This document shows, piece by piece, positions 15,629-24,622 of a stretch of 39,954 bases of DNA. The stretch's first letter is position 1. Every line of letters starts with the position of its first letter. Under the pieces are notes generated by a model that ran no database searches, was not told where the DNA came from, and worked only from the letters and a program-made list of their open reading frames with translations. This DNA is from Sulfurimonas sp. CG01_land_8_20_14_3_00_36_23 (lineage in GTDB: Bacteria; Campylobacterota; Campylobacteria; Campylobacterales; Sulfurimonadaceae). Location of the stretch: the NCBI GenBank assembly GCA_002781365.1, contig PETN01000059.1, positions 1-39,954 on the forward strand, in the 5' to 3' direction. A program made the translations under genes and the position numbers.

Positions 15629-17866
15629 TTATTCTTGTGCGCTCTCTACTTCTCTTGGTGTTCTAGTTTTGCATTTTACACACTCATAAACTTCTTTATT
15701 TCTGTATGTTCTCTCTGCAACTACACCATCGCACCCCTCTTCTTTACATTTGATAGTTGTTGGTTCAAACTTAGAGATAAATTTACAATCAGGGTACTTT
15801 TCACAGCCCCAAAAAGCACCACGACGAGAAACTTTCCAAATAAGCTTACCTCCACAATCAGGACATGGAATCTCAGAAGTTTTACTCTCTTGTGTCTCCA
15901 TACTTTTTGTGTTTTTACAATCAGGATAACCACTACATGCCAAGAATTTACCGTTACGCCCACTCTTAACAATCATCTCCTTCCCGCATTTGTCGCACTT
16001 CTCATCACTTGTTTCGACTTTGACTTCAACTTTGTTCCCATCTTCATCCACTTGTTCTGTGTATTTACACTTAGGGAACCCACTACATGCAATAAAGTTT
16101 CCAAATCTTCCAGAGCGAAGAAGAAGTTCGGATTCACCACATTTTGGACAAGTGCGTCCAAGAGGTTTCGCAAGTTTAAGAGAGATTATATTCTCTTTCC
16201 CCTCTTCGATTTGTTGCATAAATGGAAAGTAGAAATCACTTAAGAGTTTTTGCCAATCCACTTTTCCCTCTGAGACTTCATCGAGTTTCTCTTCCATATT
16301 TGCTGTAAAAGAGCTATCTACAATATTTGCAAAGTTTTTCTCTAAGATTTCAGTAACTGTAAAAGCCATCTCAGTTGGAATAATCTGTTTTTTCTCTATA
16401 GTTACATACGTTCGTCCACTGAGTGTTGCAACAGTTGGAGCATAGGTTGAAGGACGGCCAATACCCTCTGATTCTAGTTTCTTAATTAACGAAGCCTCTG
16501 AATAGCGAGATGGTGGCTCTGTAAAGTGTTGTTCAGGTTTGATACTTTGAAGCTCTATAGTATCCCCCTCATTTAAAGTAGGAAGAAGTTTATCTTTGTC
16601 TTCTGCTCCTGTTAAGGCATAAAAACCATCAAAAGTGAGTTTTCGACCAGTCGCTTTGTAGGTGCTGTTCTTCCCAAGGAATGTAATACTCTGTTGTTCA
16701 AAAGCAGCATCATTCATTTGACATGACATAAAGCGTTCATAGATAAGTCTATAGAGTTTTATCTCATCCGCTTTTAAAAACTTCTGTGCAATTTCTGGTG
16801 TGAAGCTTAGCATCGTTGGACGGATGGCTTCGTGAGCCTCTTGTGCTCCTTTTGCTTTTTTACCGTAAAACTTCGCTTCTGCTGGGAGATACTTCTCACC
16901 AAATCTACTTAGTATCGTCTCTCTTACAGCTTCTATAGCTTCTGCTGCCATATTGAGTGAATCTGTTCTCATATAGGTGATAACACCCGTTGTTCCATCA
17001 GGAGTTTTAACCCCTTCGTAAAGAGATTGTGCTACCATCATAGTTTTTTGAGGAGAAAATCCTAACTTACTTGAAGCAGTTTGTTGAAGTGTTGAAGTCA
17101 TAAAAGGTGGAGGCGTTGAACTTTTTCTCTGTTTAGTCTCAATTTTACTTATTATAAAAGAGTCAGCTTGAACACTTTTAACAATCTTTGATGCTTCTTC
17201 TGTATTCGTAATAGAGAGTTTTGACATCTTTGTTTCGTCATAAACAGTTAATGTTGCTTCTATATCTTTTTTGAAAATAGTATCTATGGTCCAATACTCC
17301 TCAGGTATAAAAGCTCTTATCTCTCTTTCTCTGTCAACAACAATTTTTAGAGATGAAGATTGAACACGACCGCCTGAAAGACCTTTTTGGATTTTCGAAG
17401 CAAGAAGTGGGGAGAGTTTGTATCCAACAACACGGTCAAGCATACGACGCGCTTGTTGCGCATTGACCATATCCATATCTATCTTACGAGAATTTTCAAG
17501 TGCATGGTTGATAGCTGTTTTTGTAATCTCATGAAAAACTATGCGAGGAAGTTCCTCTGGGTCTTTTTTTATGGCATGTGCAATATGCCAACCAATAGCC
17601 TCACCCTCACGATCCTCATCGGTCGCGATATATACGGTGTCTGCCTTAGAGGCAAGGGCTTTAATTTCTTTGACGATTGCAGAGTTCTCTTTTGCAACAG
17701 AGTAAGCAGGAACAAGATGATTAGACTCTTCTTCTATCGTGATGCCAAAGCGAGATTTTGGTAAATCCCTGATGTGGCCCTTAGAAGCAATAACTTCATA
17801 ATCTTTGCCTAAAAAGTTCTTTATAGTCCTAGCTTTTGCGGGTGACTCAACAATAATTAAGTTCAA
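15629..17866 (-). CDS. topA: DNA topoisomerase I
   Basis: 745 residues. An N-terminal TOPRIM (LIIVESPAKART, then TDEDREGEAIGWH), the type IA core with QARRMLDRVVGYKLSPLL and the active-site tyrosine region VITYMRTDSLN (about residue 300), and at the C-terminus four Cys-rich zinc ribbons (CPKCG...CSGFPKC; CDKCG...CSGYPDC; CPDCG...CEKYPDC; CKEEGC...CVKC). It relaxes negative supercoils. The start is TTG at 17866 with AGGAAA 5 nt upstream; no in-frame ATG precedes the conserved LIIVESPAKA. It heads the topA-phosphoesterase-bioB-antiporter set. Confidence 0.97.
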   Translation of the reverse strand: MNLIIVESPAKARTIKNFLGKDYEVIASKGHIRDLPKSRFGITIEEESNHLVPAYSVAKENSAIVKEIKALASKADTVYIATDEDREGEAIGWHIAHAIKKDPEELPRIVFHEITKTAINHALENSRKIDMDMVNAQQARRMLDRVVGYKLSPLLASKIQKGLSGGRVQSSSLKIVVDREREIRAFIPEEYWTIDTIFKKDIEATLTVYDETKMSKLSITNTEEASKIVKSVQADSFIISKIETKQRKSSTPPPFMTSTLQQTASSKLGFSPQKTMMVAQSLYEGVKTPDGTTGVITYMRTDSLNMAAEAIEAVRETILSRFGEKYLPAEAKFYGKKAKGAQEAHEAIRPTMLSFTPEIAQKFLKADEIKLYRLIYERFMSCQMNDAAFEQQSITFLGKNSTYKATGRKLTFDGFYALTGAEDKDKLLPTLNEGDTIELQSIKPEQHFTEPPSRYSEASLIKKLESEGIGRPSTYAPTVATLSGRTYVTIEKKQIIPTEMAFTVTEILEKNFANIVDSSFTANMEEKLDEVSEGKVDWQKLLSDFYFPFMQQIEEGKENIISLKLAKPLGRTCPKCGESELLLRSGRFGNFIACSGFPKCKYTEQVDEDGNKVEVKVETSDEKCDKCGKEMIVKSGRNGKFLACSGYPDCKNTKSMETQESKTSEIPCPDCGGKLIWKVSRRGAFWGCEKYPDCKFISKFEPTTIKCKEEGCDGVVAERTYRNKEVYECVKCKTRTPREVESAQE

Positions 17867-17966
17867 ATAGTTTTCCTATATATAGTATAGTCGTATTTTT
17901 TTTTGATTTCGGAAGTGTATCAAAAAAATATTAAATAGCAAAAATGCAAAAAATTTGTAAATTTAT

Positions 17967-17993
17967 TAAAGTTATTTTTTTTAGTGCCGATTT
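17967..17993 (+). promoter_or_regulatory. Sigma-28 (FliA) promoter of flagellin
   Basis: TAAA at 17967-17970, exactly 15 nt, then GCCGATTT at 17986-17993. This matches the flagellar sigma-28 consensus TAAA-N15-GCCGATAA except at the last two bases. It lies 75 nt upstream of the flagellin ATG, so flagellin should be a late-class flagellar gene. Confidence 0.85.
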
Positions 17994-18068
17994 AGTTAAT
18001 ATCAAGGCAAGGAAGCCAAGATAAAAAAACTCAAAGAGCGTAAGGCTCTTACCCAAAAAGGATTTATT

Positions 18069-18911
18069 ATGGGATTTAGAATTAACACAAACATCGGTGC
18101 AATGAACGCACACAGAAACGCTACAATGAATAATGTTGGACTTGACAAAAGTCTTCAATCACTAAGTTCAGGTTTACGTATTAATAAAGCGGCTGACGAT
18201 TCAGCTGGTCTTGCAATTGCTAACAAACTTTCAGCTCAGTCTCAAGGTCTTGGTCAAGCGGTTAGAAATGCAAATGATGGTATTGGTCTTATCCAAACAG
18301 CAGATGGTGCTATGGAAGAGTACGGTAACATTATGAAAAGAGTTAGAGTTCTTGCAACTCAAGCTTCGAATGATACTCAAGATACTACATCAAGAGGATA
18401 TATTTCAAAAGAGATTCAAGCATTACTTCAAGAGGCTAGTGATATCGCTCAAACTACTAAATTTAATGGTGTTAAAGTATTACAAGGTTCAGGTGGTTCA
18501 ACAGGTGTTGGTACATTTACATTTCACGTTGGTGCTTATCAAAACGATACACAGAGTGTAATTATCGGAAAAGCAGACTTAAGTACAATTGCTGGAGGTT
18601 CAGCAGCTACAATTGCTGTTAGTACACAAACTCAAGCTGAGGGTGTAATTACTAAAATGGATGCTGCAATCATAAAAGTAGATGGTCTTCGTGCTACAAT
18701 GGGTGCTGCACAAAATAAACTAGAGTCAACAGTTAGAAATATCTCTGTAACTCAAGTAAATGTTCAAGCAGCAGAATCTGCAATTCGTGATGTTGACTTT
18801 GCGGCAGAGTCTGCAAACTTTGCAAAACATAACATTTTAGCTCAATCTGGTTCATATGCTATGAGTCAAGCGAATGCTGTTCAACAAAACGTTCTAAGAT
18901 TATTACAATAA
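18069..18911 (+). CDS. Flagellin (short form)
   Basis: 280 residues. The N-terminal D0/D1 (MGFRINTNIGAMNAHRNA, SSGLRINKAADDSAGLAIA, NDGIGLIQTADGAMEE) and the C-terminal D0 (AESANFAKHNILAQSGSYAM, QQNVLRLLQ) are both intact. Only about 75-90 residues separate them, so D2/D3 are essentially absent. The spacer is rich in Ser, Thr and Gly (GSGGSTGVG, LSTIAGGSAATIAVSTQTQ), giving candidate O-glycosylation sites. AAAAGGA precedes the ATG. The next gene, convergent, is a Maf flagellin glycosyltransferase, so the modified substrate and its modifying enzyme are neighbours. I do not assign flaA or flaB. Confidence 0.97.
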   Translation: MGFRINTNIGAMNAHRNATMNNVGLDKSLQSLSSGLRINKAADDSAGLAIANKLSAQSQGLGQAVRNANDGIGLIQTADGAMEEYGNIMKRVRVLATQASNDTQDTTSRGYISKEIQALLQEASDIAQTTKFNGVKVLQGSGGSTGVGTFTFHVGAYQNDTQSVIIGKADLSTIAGGSAATIAVSTQTQAEGVITKMDAAIIKVDGLRATMGAAQNKLESTVRNISVTQVNVQAAESAIRDVDFAAESANFAKHNILAQSGSYAMSQANAVQQNVLRLLQ

Positions 18912-18936
18912 TCTTAGCTTGTTTCCTCGAAAATGT

Positions 18937-18972
18937 ATTAAGATTACTTCGGTAGTCTTAATCGTTTTTTTT
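18937..18972 (+). terminator. Flagellin rho-independent terminator
   Basis: An 11-bp stem (ATTAAGATTAC / GTAGTCTTAAT, one G-T pair) with a TTCG tetraloop, then CG and eight T (18965-18972). It lies 26 nt after the flagellin stop. Confidence 0.88.
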
Positions 18973-19010
18973 AACTATTCTTAGATTGCTTTAGTGATCT
19001 AAGAATAGTT
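18973..19010. terminator. Second hairpin between convergent flagellin and maf
   Basis: Perfect 14-bp inverted repeat AACTATTCTTAGAT / ATCTAAGAATAGTT with a 10-nt loop, 8 nt from the maf stop. No U-run follows on the minus strand, so it may act as a stability or back-up termination structure for the long operon. Confidence 0.6.
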
Positions 19011-19017
19011 TCTTCAT

Positions 19018-21018
19018 TTAACATCTCTTTTTAATAAACTCTTCTAAACTATTTATATATAAATCACAAATTGCATACATTTCAAATTGAATCATTTTAT
19101 CAAGTTTTTTGATGTGCCTTTTTGAGTTTTTCAACTCTTTTGAGTTGAAAAAATCTACGATTATGGCTAAGGTAAACTTGAAAAAATTATAATATACATA
19201 CGTTATGTTTTTGTAGGATGGGTCTTGTTTATGTAAGATGTTTGAAACTATACCTAACAAATCATAGAGATACTTCTCTTTGTTTGAATGTGAAACATTA
19301 TTGCTGTATTCTTGGAGTAATTTATAAATCTCTTTGGCGCTAGTGAGTCGCTCTTTAACTGCATTAGTATCACTTTCATTTAAATGTTTTACAGAATTAG
19401 CTAAAAGAGTCTCTTTCATATTCTCAAAAAACATAGTTTTATCTATATCTTTATAACTATTTAATACCACATCCTCTATGTGAAGAGGGATTGTTTGGTC
19501 TATCTTCGCACCCTCGCTGAGATTGTAAATACGTTGATCTTCTTTTTTGACTCTTGGAAGTAAAAAATAGAGAGATTGTACAGACCTATGCAGTACGGAA
19601 TTGGTATAAATCGTGTCTTGAAAATTTCCTTGAACAGGAAATAGATTTTTTACCTGTTCCATTGTATGGGAGAGATCATCTTTTTTAGTAATGTCATTTT
19701 TAGTATTGTACAAGTGACCGCTAGCGTGCGTTTCACCTGTTTCTTGATTGACTGCTAAGTCTAAACCGATTGTATATATGTTTTTAGCATTTAAAATAAC
19801 AGATAAAATCAAATTTGTAGACCCTATACATGCTGAGGAAACATTTCCAAAACCCTCTACATACCCAGCACCTTCATCAAAGTAAAATATTTGTTCTTTT
19901 GAGAATCTTTGTCTCGCTATTTTTGGGGTGTTTGGACCAAATAAAAAGATTGTATTTTTGAAAAATTCTAGCGGTATATCATCAAGAGGTTTTACTGATC
20001 TATCAAATCCATCGAGGTGTGCAATAAAGTTTGGGGTTATATCATTTTTATAAAGCGTATGCGAAATAGCCGATATCGAAAAAATGATAAACTTTTTTTG
20101 ATTCTCTTTTATCCATTCAAGATTCTTTTGAAATGATGGACCAGCAGCTAAAAGTAAAACAGGTTTGTCAAGGAGTTGGTTTGAAGAAAGAGTACGACTA
20201 ATATTAAGCATGTTGTAGTCATCATTTATATATTCAAGAGGTTTTAGGTATTTTAAGAGGATTGCTTTGTAGGAAAAATAGATAAATGACTGTGAAGAGA
20301 CAGCATTTTGTAACTGCTTAAGTTTGTTATCTGAATGTGTAGGAAACTTTATATATTTTAGATATCTGTTATTGAAAAAAGTTTGGTCTAAAAAGTCTCC
20401 AGCTGTCCTAAGAAAAATATTTTCATCATCTGATATTGAGAAGAATAGAGTTGCTTCTTGCGCGAGTGTATAATATTCTGTAGTAAAGAGAGATAATCTA
20501 AAAAGCTCCAAGTTGTCTTCAACTATGAGATACTCTTTTGCAGATATTTTTTCATGAACCATAGGTATATGTAAACCTAGACCTACCCCTATAAATATGA
20601 ACTTTTCAATTTTTTGCATACTATCGGATTCGTTGCTATTTTCGAGATAGTATTGCATCATTGGAAGTACACCTTCTACTGTCCAAAGGCTTTCATCTAG
20701 CCGTTCCTTGTTCATTTTAGAAAAGTTATATATAGGAAAACCTTCAAATATGAGAGAATCTTTTCTGTAGTTCACTAGTTTTGTAAGTTTTTGAGAGATT
20801 TCTATAGAATCTCCAGAATATAAATATTTATCTGTAGCAAACTCTTTTATATCAAAACTACCTTCTTTATACTCTAAATCAAACTGTTCTTTATAGTCAC
20901 CATTGTTTAGCGCCATCTCAAAGATTGTTAAAAGTTTGCTAAGCTCTTTTTGCTCTTTTGCAAAGTAGGCTAAATTTTTTTGATAAGTTAGCATGGCTTT
21001 ATTTTGGATAAATTCCAT
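19018..21018 (-). CDS. maf: Motility accessory factor, flagellin nonulosonate transferase (MAF_flag10/DUF115)
   Basis: 666 residues, in the usual Maf range. The central DUF115 region is marked by KPVLLLAAGPSFQKNLEWIKEN, then TPNFIAHLDGFDR, then FGNVSSACIGSTNLILS and IYTIGLDLAVNQETGETHASGH (roughly residues 270-450). It is flanked by helical N- and C-terminal domains. Maf proteins in Campylobacter, Helicobacter and Aeromonas transfer pseudaminic or legionaminic acid from the CMP-sugar to Ser/Thr of flagellin in the cytoplasm before export. It is the last gene of the Leg operon, 45 bp after the CMP-sugar synthetase, and converges on flagellin. Confidence 0.92.
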   Translation of the reverse strand: MEFIQNKAMLTYQKNLAYFAKEQKELSKLLTIFEMALNNGDYKEQFDLEYKEGSFDIKEFATDKYLYSGDSIEISQKLTKLVNYRKDSLIFEGFPIYNFSKMNKERLDESLWTVEGVLPMMQYYLENSNESDSMQKIEKFIFIGVGLGLHIPMVHEKISAKEYLIVEDNLELFRLSLFTTEYYTLAQEATLFFSISDDENIFLRTAGDFLDQTFFNNRYLKYIKFPTHSDNKLKQLQNAVSSQSFIYFSYKAILLKYLKPLEYINDDYNMLNISRTLSSNQLLDKPVLLLAAGPSFQKNLEWIKENQKKFIIFSISAISHTLYKNDITPNFIAHLDGFDRSVKPLDDIPLEFFKNTIFLFGPNTPKIARQRFSKEQIFYFDEGAGYVEGFGNVSSACIGSTNLILSVILNAKNIYTIGLDLAVNQETGETHASGHLYNTKNDITKKDDLSHTMEQVKNLFPVQGNFQDTIYTNSVLHRSVQSLYFLLPRVKKEDQRIYNLSEGAKIDQTIPLHIEDVVLNSYKDIDKTMFFENMKETLLANSVKHLNESDTNAVKERLTSAKEIYKLLQEYSNNVSHSNKEKYLYDLLGIVSNILHKQDPSYKNITYVYYNFFKFTLAIIVDFFNSKELKNSKRHIKKLDKMIQFEMYAICDLYINSLEEFIKKRC

Positions 21019-21063
21019 AGAATGCCCTTTTTTATTTTTTATTAAAGCAAGAAATATTCCCTA

Positions 21064-21750
21064 TTATATGGAAGATATTATAATGTTCGCAAGTTTGAAA
21101 TCAATATCTTCATCAATATCGATAGAAATTTTTTTATCCATAAAATATGCAAATATATTCTCTCTTAGAAAAAAACTTTTCTCTTCTAAAAGTTTGTTCG
21201 TTTTGCAGATATATATTGCTCCATTGAGTCTATAGTACTTTTGTAAATCTTGACTTCTTTTATTGCGCAGTTCATCTTTTAAGAAGTAAGACATATCTCC
21301 ATCTTTTTGCAGTGTATTTGACCAGAGTGGTGAGTGTGCTACTTCACAAACAGAGATTACTGCATGCGCACTCTTCTTTTCGAGTAGCTCAATAGCTTCA
21401 TCAATATGTTTCGCATCTCTGAGAGGTGAAGTGGGTTGCAGTAAAACTACATAGTCATATTGCTCTACACTATGAATAGTATGTTCTATTGCATCAAAAG
21501 TTGTAGAAGTATCTGTAGCAAGCTGTAGAGGTCTTTTTATAGTCGTTGCTCCATAGAGTTTTGAAATGTTGAGTATTTCATCATCATCACTACTAACAAT
21601 GACTTTATCAATATAGTTGCTCTTCAATCCAGCTTCAATGCTCCATGCAATAAGTGGCTTTCCCGCCAAATCTAAAATATTTTTTCTGGGGAGCCTTTTA
21701 CTCCCACCTCTTGCGGGAATGATGGCTAAAAATGTTTTATTTTTATACAT
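21064..21750 (-). CDS. legF: CMP-legionaminate/acylneuraminate cytidylyltransferase
   Basis: 228 residues. The NeuA signature is AIIPARGGSKRLPRKNI at residues 10-26, followed by KPLIAWSI, SSDDDEI, LQPTSPLRD and RLNGAIYI. It activates the nonulosonic acid with CTP. The choice of legionaminic over sialic or pseudaminic acid comes from context (LegC-family aminotransferase, hydrolysing epimerase and PtmE-like neighbour), not from this protein alone. The ATG overlaps the preceding stop by one base (TAATG). Confidence 0.9.
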   Translation of the reverse strand: MYKNKTFLAIIPARGGSKRLPRKNILDLAGKPLIAWSIEAGLKSNYIDKVIVSSDDDEILNISKLYGATTIKRPLQLATDTSTTFDAIEHTIHSVEQYDYVVLLQPTSPLRDAKHIDEAIELLEKKSAHAVISVCEVAHSPLWSNTLQKDGDMSYFLKDELRNKRSQDLQKYYRLNGAIYICKTNKLLEEKSFFLRENIFAYFMDKKISIDIDEDIDFKLANIIISSI

Positions 21751-22796
21751 TAAAATACTTCATAATACTCTTTATTGGCTTTCTCAAACTCTTCTATTTT
21801 CCCTATATCTATCCAATACTCTCGAATTGGAAAAGAGACAGTATTCTTTCCAGCAACAATTAGTTTTTCAAAGAGTGTAGGCATATCATAAAATTCATCA
21901 TTTGGAATATGCTCCAATACTTCAGGTGAGAGCATATATATTCCAGCACTGATAAAGAATTTCTGTATAGGTTTTTCTTCTACTGAGATAATCTTTTCAT
22001 TATCTAGTGTTACTACTCCATAAGGTATCTGAAAGTCATACTCTTTGACACACATGGTGGAGATAGAACTGTTTGCTAGGTGATAGGAGTGTAGGCTCTC
22101 AAAGTTTACATTTGTAAGTAAATCTCCATTCATTACAAAAAATGGTTCTGATGGTTTCTCTTTGAGTAAACTCAGCGCACCTGCTGTTCCCATTCTTTGC
22201 TCTTCTAGAATGTACTCAATATTTACACCAAACTCACTTCCGTCTCCGAAATACTCTTTTATGATATTAAATTTATAATTTGCGCAAAGTACAATATTTA
22301 TGTATCCATACTCAGCAAACTTTTCTATGATGGTTTCAAGTATTGGTTTATTGCCAACTTTTAACATTGGTTTTGGAGTCTCTTTTGTTAAGGGACGTAA
22401 TCTTGTTCCTAGCCCACCTACCATAAGGATGACTTTATTGCTTTTAATTTTAGGTCGTCTTAGTTGTTCAATTTCACTTATACCAATCACTCTATTTTGA
22501 TTATCAATGATTGGAATTTGATGTAGTTTTTTAGGAAGAGCTTTTTTTAAAATCTCCTCTTTAGTGTCGCTGATTGTTGCAACTGTCGGAGTTTTGAAAA
22601 TAATAGACTCAACACTATCATCAAGTGAAATATTATTGAGTAAACCTCTTCGGATATCACCATCTGTAATCGTACCAATGAGCCTGTTTTCATCATCAAC
22701 AACAAGAGCGATTTGCATTCCGCTATTGTCTATAATTTTTAACGCTTCTTTGATGGTTGAAGTTTTTGTAAGCTTTATATTTTCAATAGATTTCAT
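21750..22796 (-). CDS. ptmE: PtmE-like sugar-1-phosphate nucleotidyltransferase with CBS pair
   Basis: 348 residues. A tandem CBS pair (about 1-118: LKIIDNSGMQIALVVDDENR, IGTITDGDIRRGL, then KLHQIPIIDNQNRVIGI) is fused to a nucleotidyltransferase domain (about 120-348) with the signature GGLGTRLRPLTKETPKPM and FFVMNGDLL. The same fusion is Campylobacter PtmE, which makes the GDP-glucosamine building block for legionaminate. The nucleotide (GDP or UDP) cannot be read here. The CBS pair suggests control by an adenine nucleotide. ATGA overlap with the deacetylase upstream. Confidence 0.85.
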   Translation of the reverse strand: MKSIENIKLTKTSTIKEALKIIDNSGMQIALVVDDENRLIGTITDGDIRRGLLNNISLDDSVESIIFKTPTVATISDTKEEILKKALPKKLHQIPIIDNQNRVIGISEIEQLRRPKIKSNKVILMVGGLGTRLRPLTKETPKPMLKVGNKPILETIIEKFAEYGYINIVLCANYKFNIIKEYFGDGSEFGVNIEYILEEQRMGTAGALSLLKEKPSEPFFVMNGDLLTNVNFESLHSYHLANSSISTMCVKEYDFQIPYGVVTLDNEKIISVEEKPIQKFFISAGIYMLSPEVLEHIPNDEFYDMPTLFEKLIVAGKNTVSFPIREYWIDIGKIEEFEKANKEYYEVF

Positions 22797-23473
22797 TGGA
22801 TTTCCTTTAAAAGCATAAAGCTTTCGGCATATTCACAGCCACTCGTAGCACCTCTAAAAGTAGCTAAGGCTCTTAAATTTCTTTCACTTCTTGGAAAGGG
22901 ATGTTCTGCTATTTCACTTTTAAAAACTTTCATAATTTTGATTTTTTTATTCATAAATTCGCTTATATCTACAAAAACATTAGGAATAAAATTTTCTTCA
23001 TTTATGGCTGGTGCGAACTCTGTCTCACTTAAAGTCTCAACCATGTATATTTTTTTTATAAACGGGTATCTAAAGGATTTTGTGCAACTGTAAGTAGCCT
23101 CAAAAATTTTTCTATGGTCACTGTGCACATCGCCCTTGAAAGGAAGATACAAGATGTTTGGCTTCACTTTGTTGATGATTTCTGAGATTTTACTTACTAA
23201 TTCACTCATACTATACGCATCCACTTGCATGGTATTTAACTGTAGGTTATGGAGAGTATTAAAACCGTACATTTTGCTAACAGTTTCTATCTCTTGCGCT
23301 CTTATTTGATAAAAATCACTATTTGGGTCTGCTTGTGTGCATATGAGCCAATGAATCTCATCACCGTTTGCTTTATGTTTTAAGAGAGTTCCTCCACAAC
23401 CGAGTGTTTCATCATCTGGATGGACAGCTACAATAAGTACTCTGTTTAACATAGGTTTCTCTTTATATACCAT
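22793..23473 (-). CDS. PIG-L/LmbE-family deacetylase
   Basis: 226 residues. The zinc-binding motif AVHPDDETLGCGG is near the N-terminus and the second metal motif is HSDH. The family removes acetyl groups from GlcNAc-type sugars. In this operon it could de-acetylate a GlcNAc intermediate so that a different acyl group can be added by one of the two acyltransferases. The ORF start at 23473 overlaps the epimerase gene by 28 nt; the Met at 23452, directly before LNRVLIVAVHPDD, is an alternative start. Confidence 0.88.
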   Translation of the reverse strand: MVYKEKPMLNRVLIVAVHPDDETLGCGGTLLKHKANGDEIHWLICTQADPNSDFYQIRAQEIETVSKMYGFNTLHNLQLNTMQVDAYSMSELVSKISEIINKVKPNILYLPFKGDVHSDHRKIFEATYSCTKSFRYPFIKKIYMVETLSETEFAPAINEENFIPNVFVDISEFMNKKIKIMKVFKSEIAEHPFPRSERNLRALATFRGATSGCEYAESFMLLKEIQ

Positions 23474-24612
23474 TTTTTATCATCCAAATCTACACTATCT
23501 AGAAAATCAACTATTTTTTTATGTGCAGTTCCATCACCATACGGATTTTCTAAATTTTGTACATACTCTCTATAGTCCATATCACAGCAGGCTTTATACA
23601 GAGCCTCTTTAATCTTCTGCACATCATACTCTACAAAATCGACATTTCCAGCATTTAATCTTCCTTTTTGTCGATTCCCTACATTGACGACAGGGAGTTT
23701 GTATGTCGGCGCCTCTACTATTCCCATACTGGAATTTCCAACCAAACATTTCGCATTTCTCATAATATTTACAAAAATATCTCGCGGGAGTGCTTTGTAA
23801 AACTCTATATTTTCGTCTTTTATTTCGTCTATAACATTGATAATGTTATAAGAACCTGGGTCTGTATTTGGATAAATTCCAATAACCTTCATCTTTTGTT
23901 CACTCGAAAACTCTTTGATTGCAGACATTGTGATTTTCATTTGCTGATAAGCTTCATCTACCTCTGAAGAGAGAGGATGCTTTAAAACAACGATGTAATC
24001 ACTCTCATGGATATCCATGTCTAAAAATTTACTAATCTCTTGTTTTTCAATCACTGGGGTGTTGAGTATATTGGACATTGCTGGATTACCACTAAAACAT
24101 ACTCTGAACTTCTCTTCGCTTAAGTGATTGATTATATTATCAGCATATTGCTGTGCTAGAGCAAAATGGATATGGGAGAGCTTCGTACATGCAGATCTGA
24201 TTGGGTCATCCGCATTTCCATAAACGGTATCGCCGCCGCCTATGTGTGCGACAAGAACATCCATATAACTTCCCACGATAGAAGTCGCTATGCTCTCTTC
24301 TCTGTCTCCCACAAAGATTAAAAAGTCTGGGTTCTCTCTTTCAACAGTTTGTGTTAAACCTGCCACAAGCAGTCCCACGCCTTTTGCTCTTTGCGTTTTT
24401 CTGTTTGTCATAAGTAAATAATCAATTTTCTCTACAATCTCAAAGCCGTCATTTTCTATTTTTTCTACGCTAAAACCGTGCCAATCAGACAAGTGCGCCC
24501 CTGTGACAACAACTTTTAAATCAAAGTTTGGATGGCTGTTTAGCTCTTTTAATACTGGATAGAGAATATCATATTCAGAACGGATTCCAGTTACTGCCAA
24601 TATTTTTTTCAT
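23446..24612 (-). CDS. legG: Hydrolysing NDP-sugar 2-epimerase (NeuC/LegG)
   Basis: 388 residues. It starts KKILAVTGIRSEYDILYPVL and contains VVTGAHLSDWHG, FVGDREESIATSIV, AHIGGGDTVYGNADDPIRSA and VGNSSMGIVEAP, all typical of the NeuC/LegG branch of UDP-GlcNAc 2-epimerases. It releases the nucleotide and inverts C2 to give 2,4-diacetamido-2,4,6-trideoxymannose (Leg) or ManNAc (sialic acid). The Leg assignment rests on the dehydratase and aminotransferase in the same operon. Confidence 0.9.
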   Translation of the reverse strand: MKKILAVTGIRSEYDILYPVLKELNSHPNFDLKVVVTGAHLSDWHGFSVEKIENDGFEIVEKIDYLLMTNRKTQRAKGVGLLVAGLTQTVERENPDFLIFVGDREESIATSIVGSYMDVLVAHIGGGDTVYGNADDPIRSACTKLSHIHFALAQQYADNIINHLSEEKFRVCFSGNPAMSNILNTPVIEKQEISKFLDMDIHESDYIVVLKHPLSSEVDEAYQQMKITMSAIKEFSSEQKMKVIGIYPNTDPGSYNIINVIDEIKDENIEFYKALPRDIFVNIMRNAKCLVGNSSMGIVEAPTYKLPVVNVGNRQKGRLNAGNVDFVEYDVQKIKEALYKACCDMDYREYVQNLENPYGDGTAHKKIVDFLDSVDLDDKKWYIKRNLC

Positions 24613-24622
24613 TTCTCTTCTT

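Noticed and set aside
15901-16100. CTACATGC sites in topA as copies of the word.
   Set aside because: They arise from the repeated zinc-ribbon codons for Ala-Cys-Ser-Gly and differ in flanks from the consensus.
15578-16243. A 221-codon open frame opposite topA.
   Set aside because: It is cysteine- and phenylalanine-rich with no family features and lies antisense to the zinc-ribbon region of topA.
18069-18911. Flagellin as a truncated pseudogene because of its 280 residues.
   Set aside because: Both D0/D1 ends are intact and the promoter and terminator are good; only the variable domain is short.
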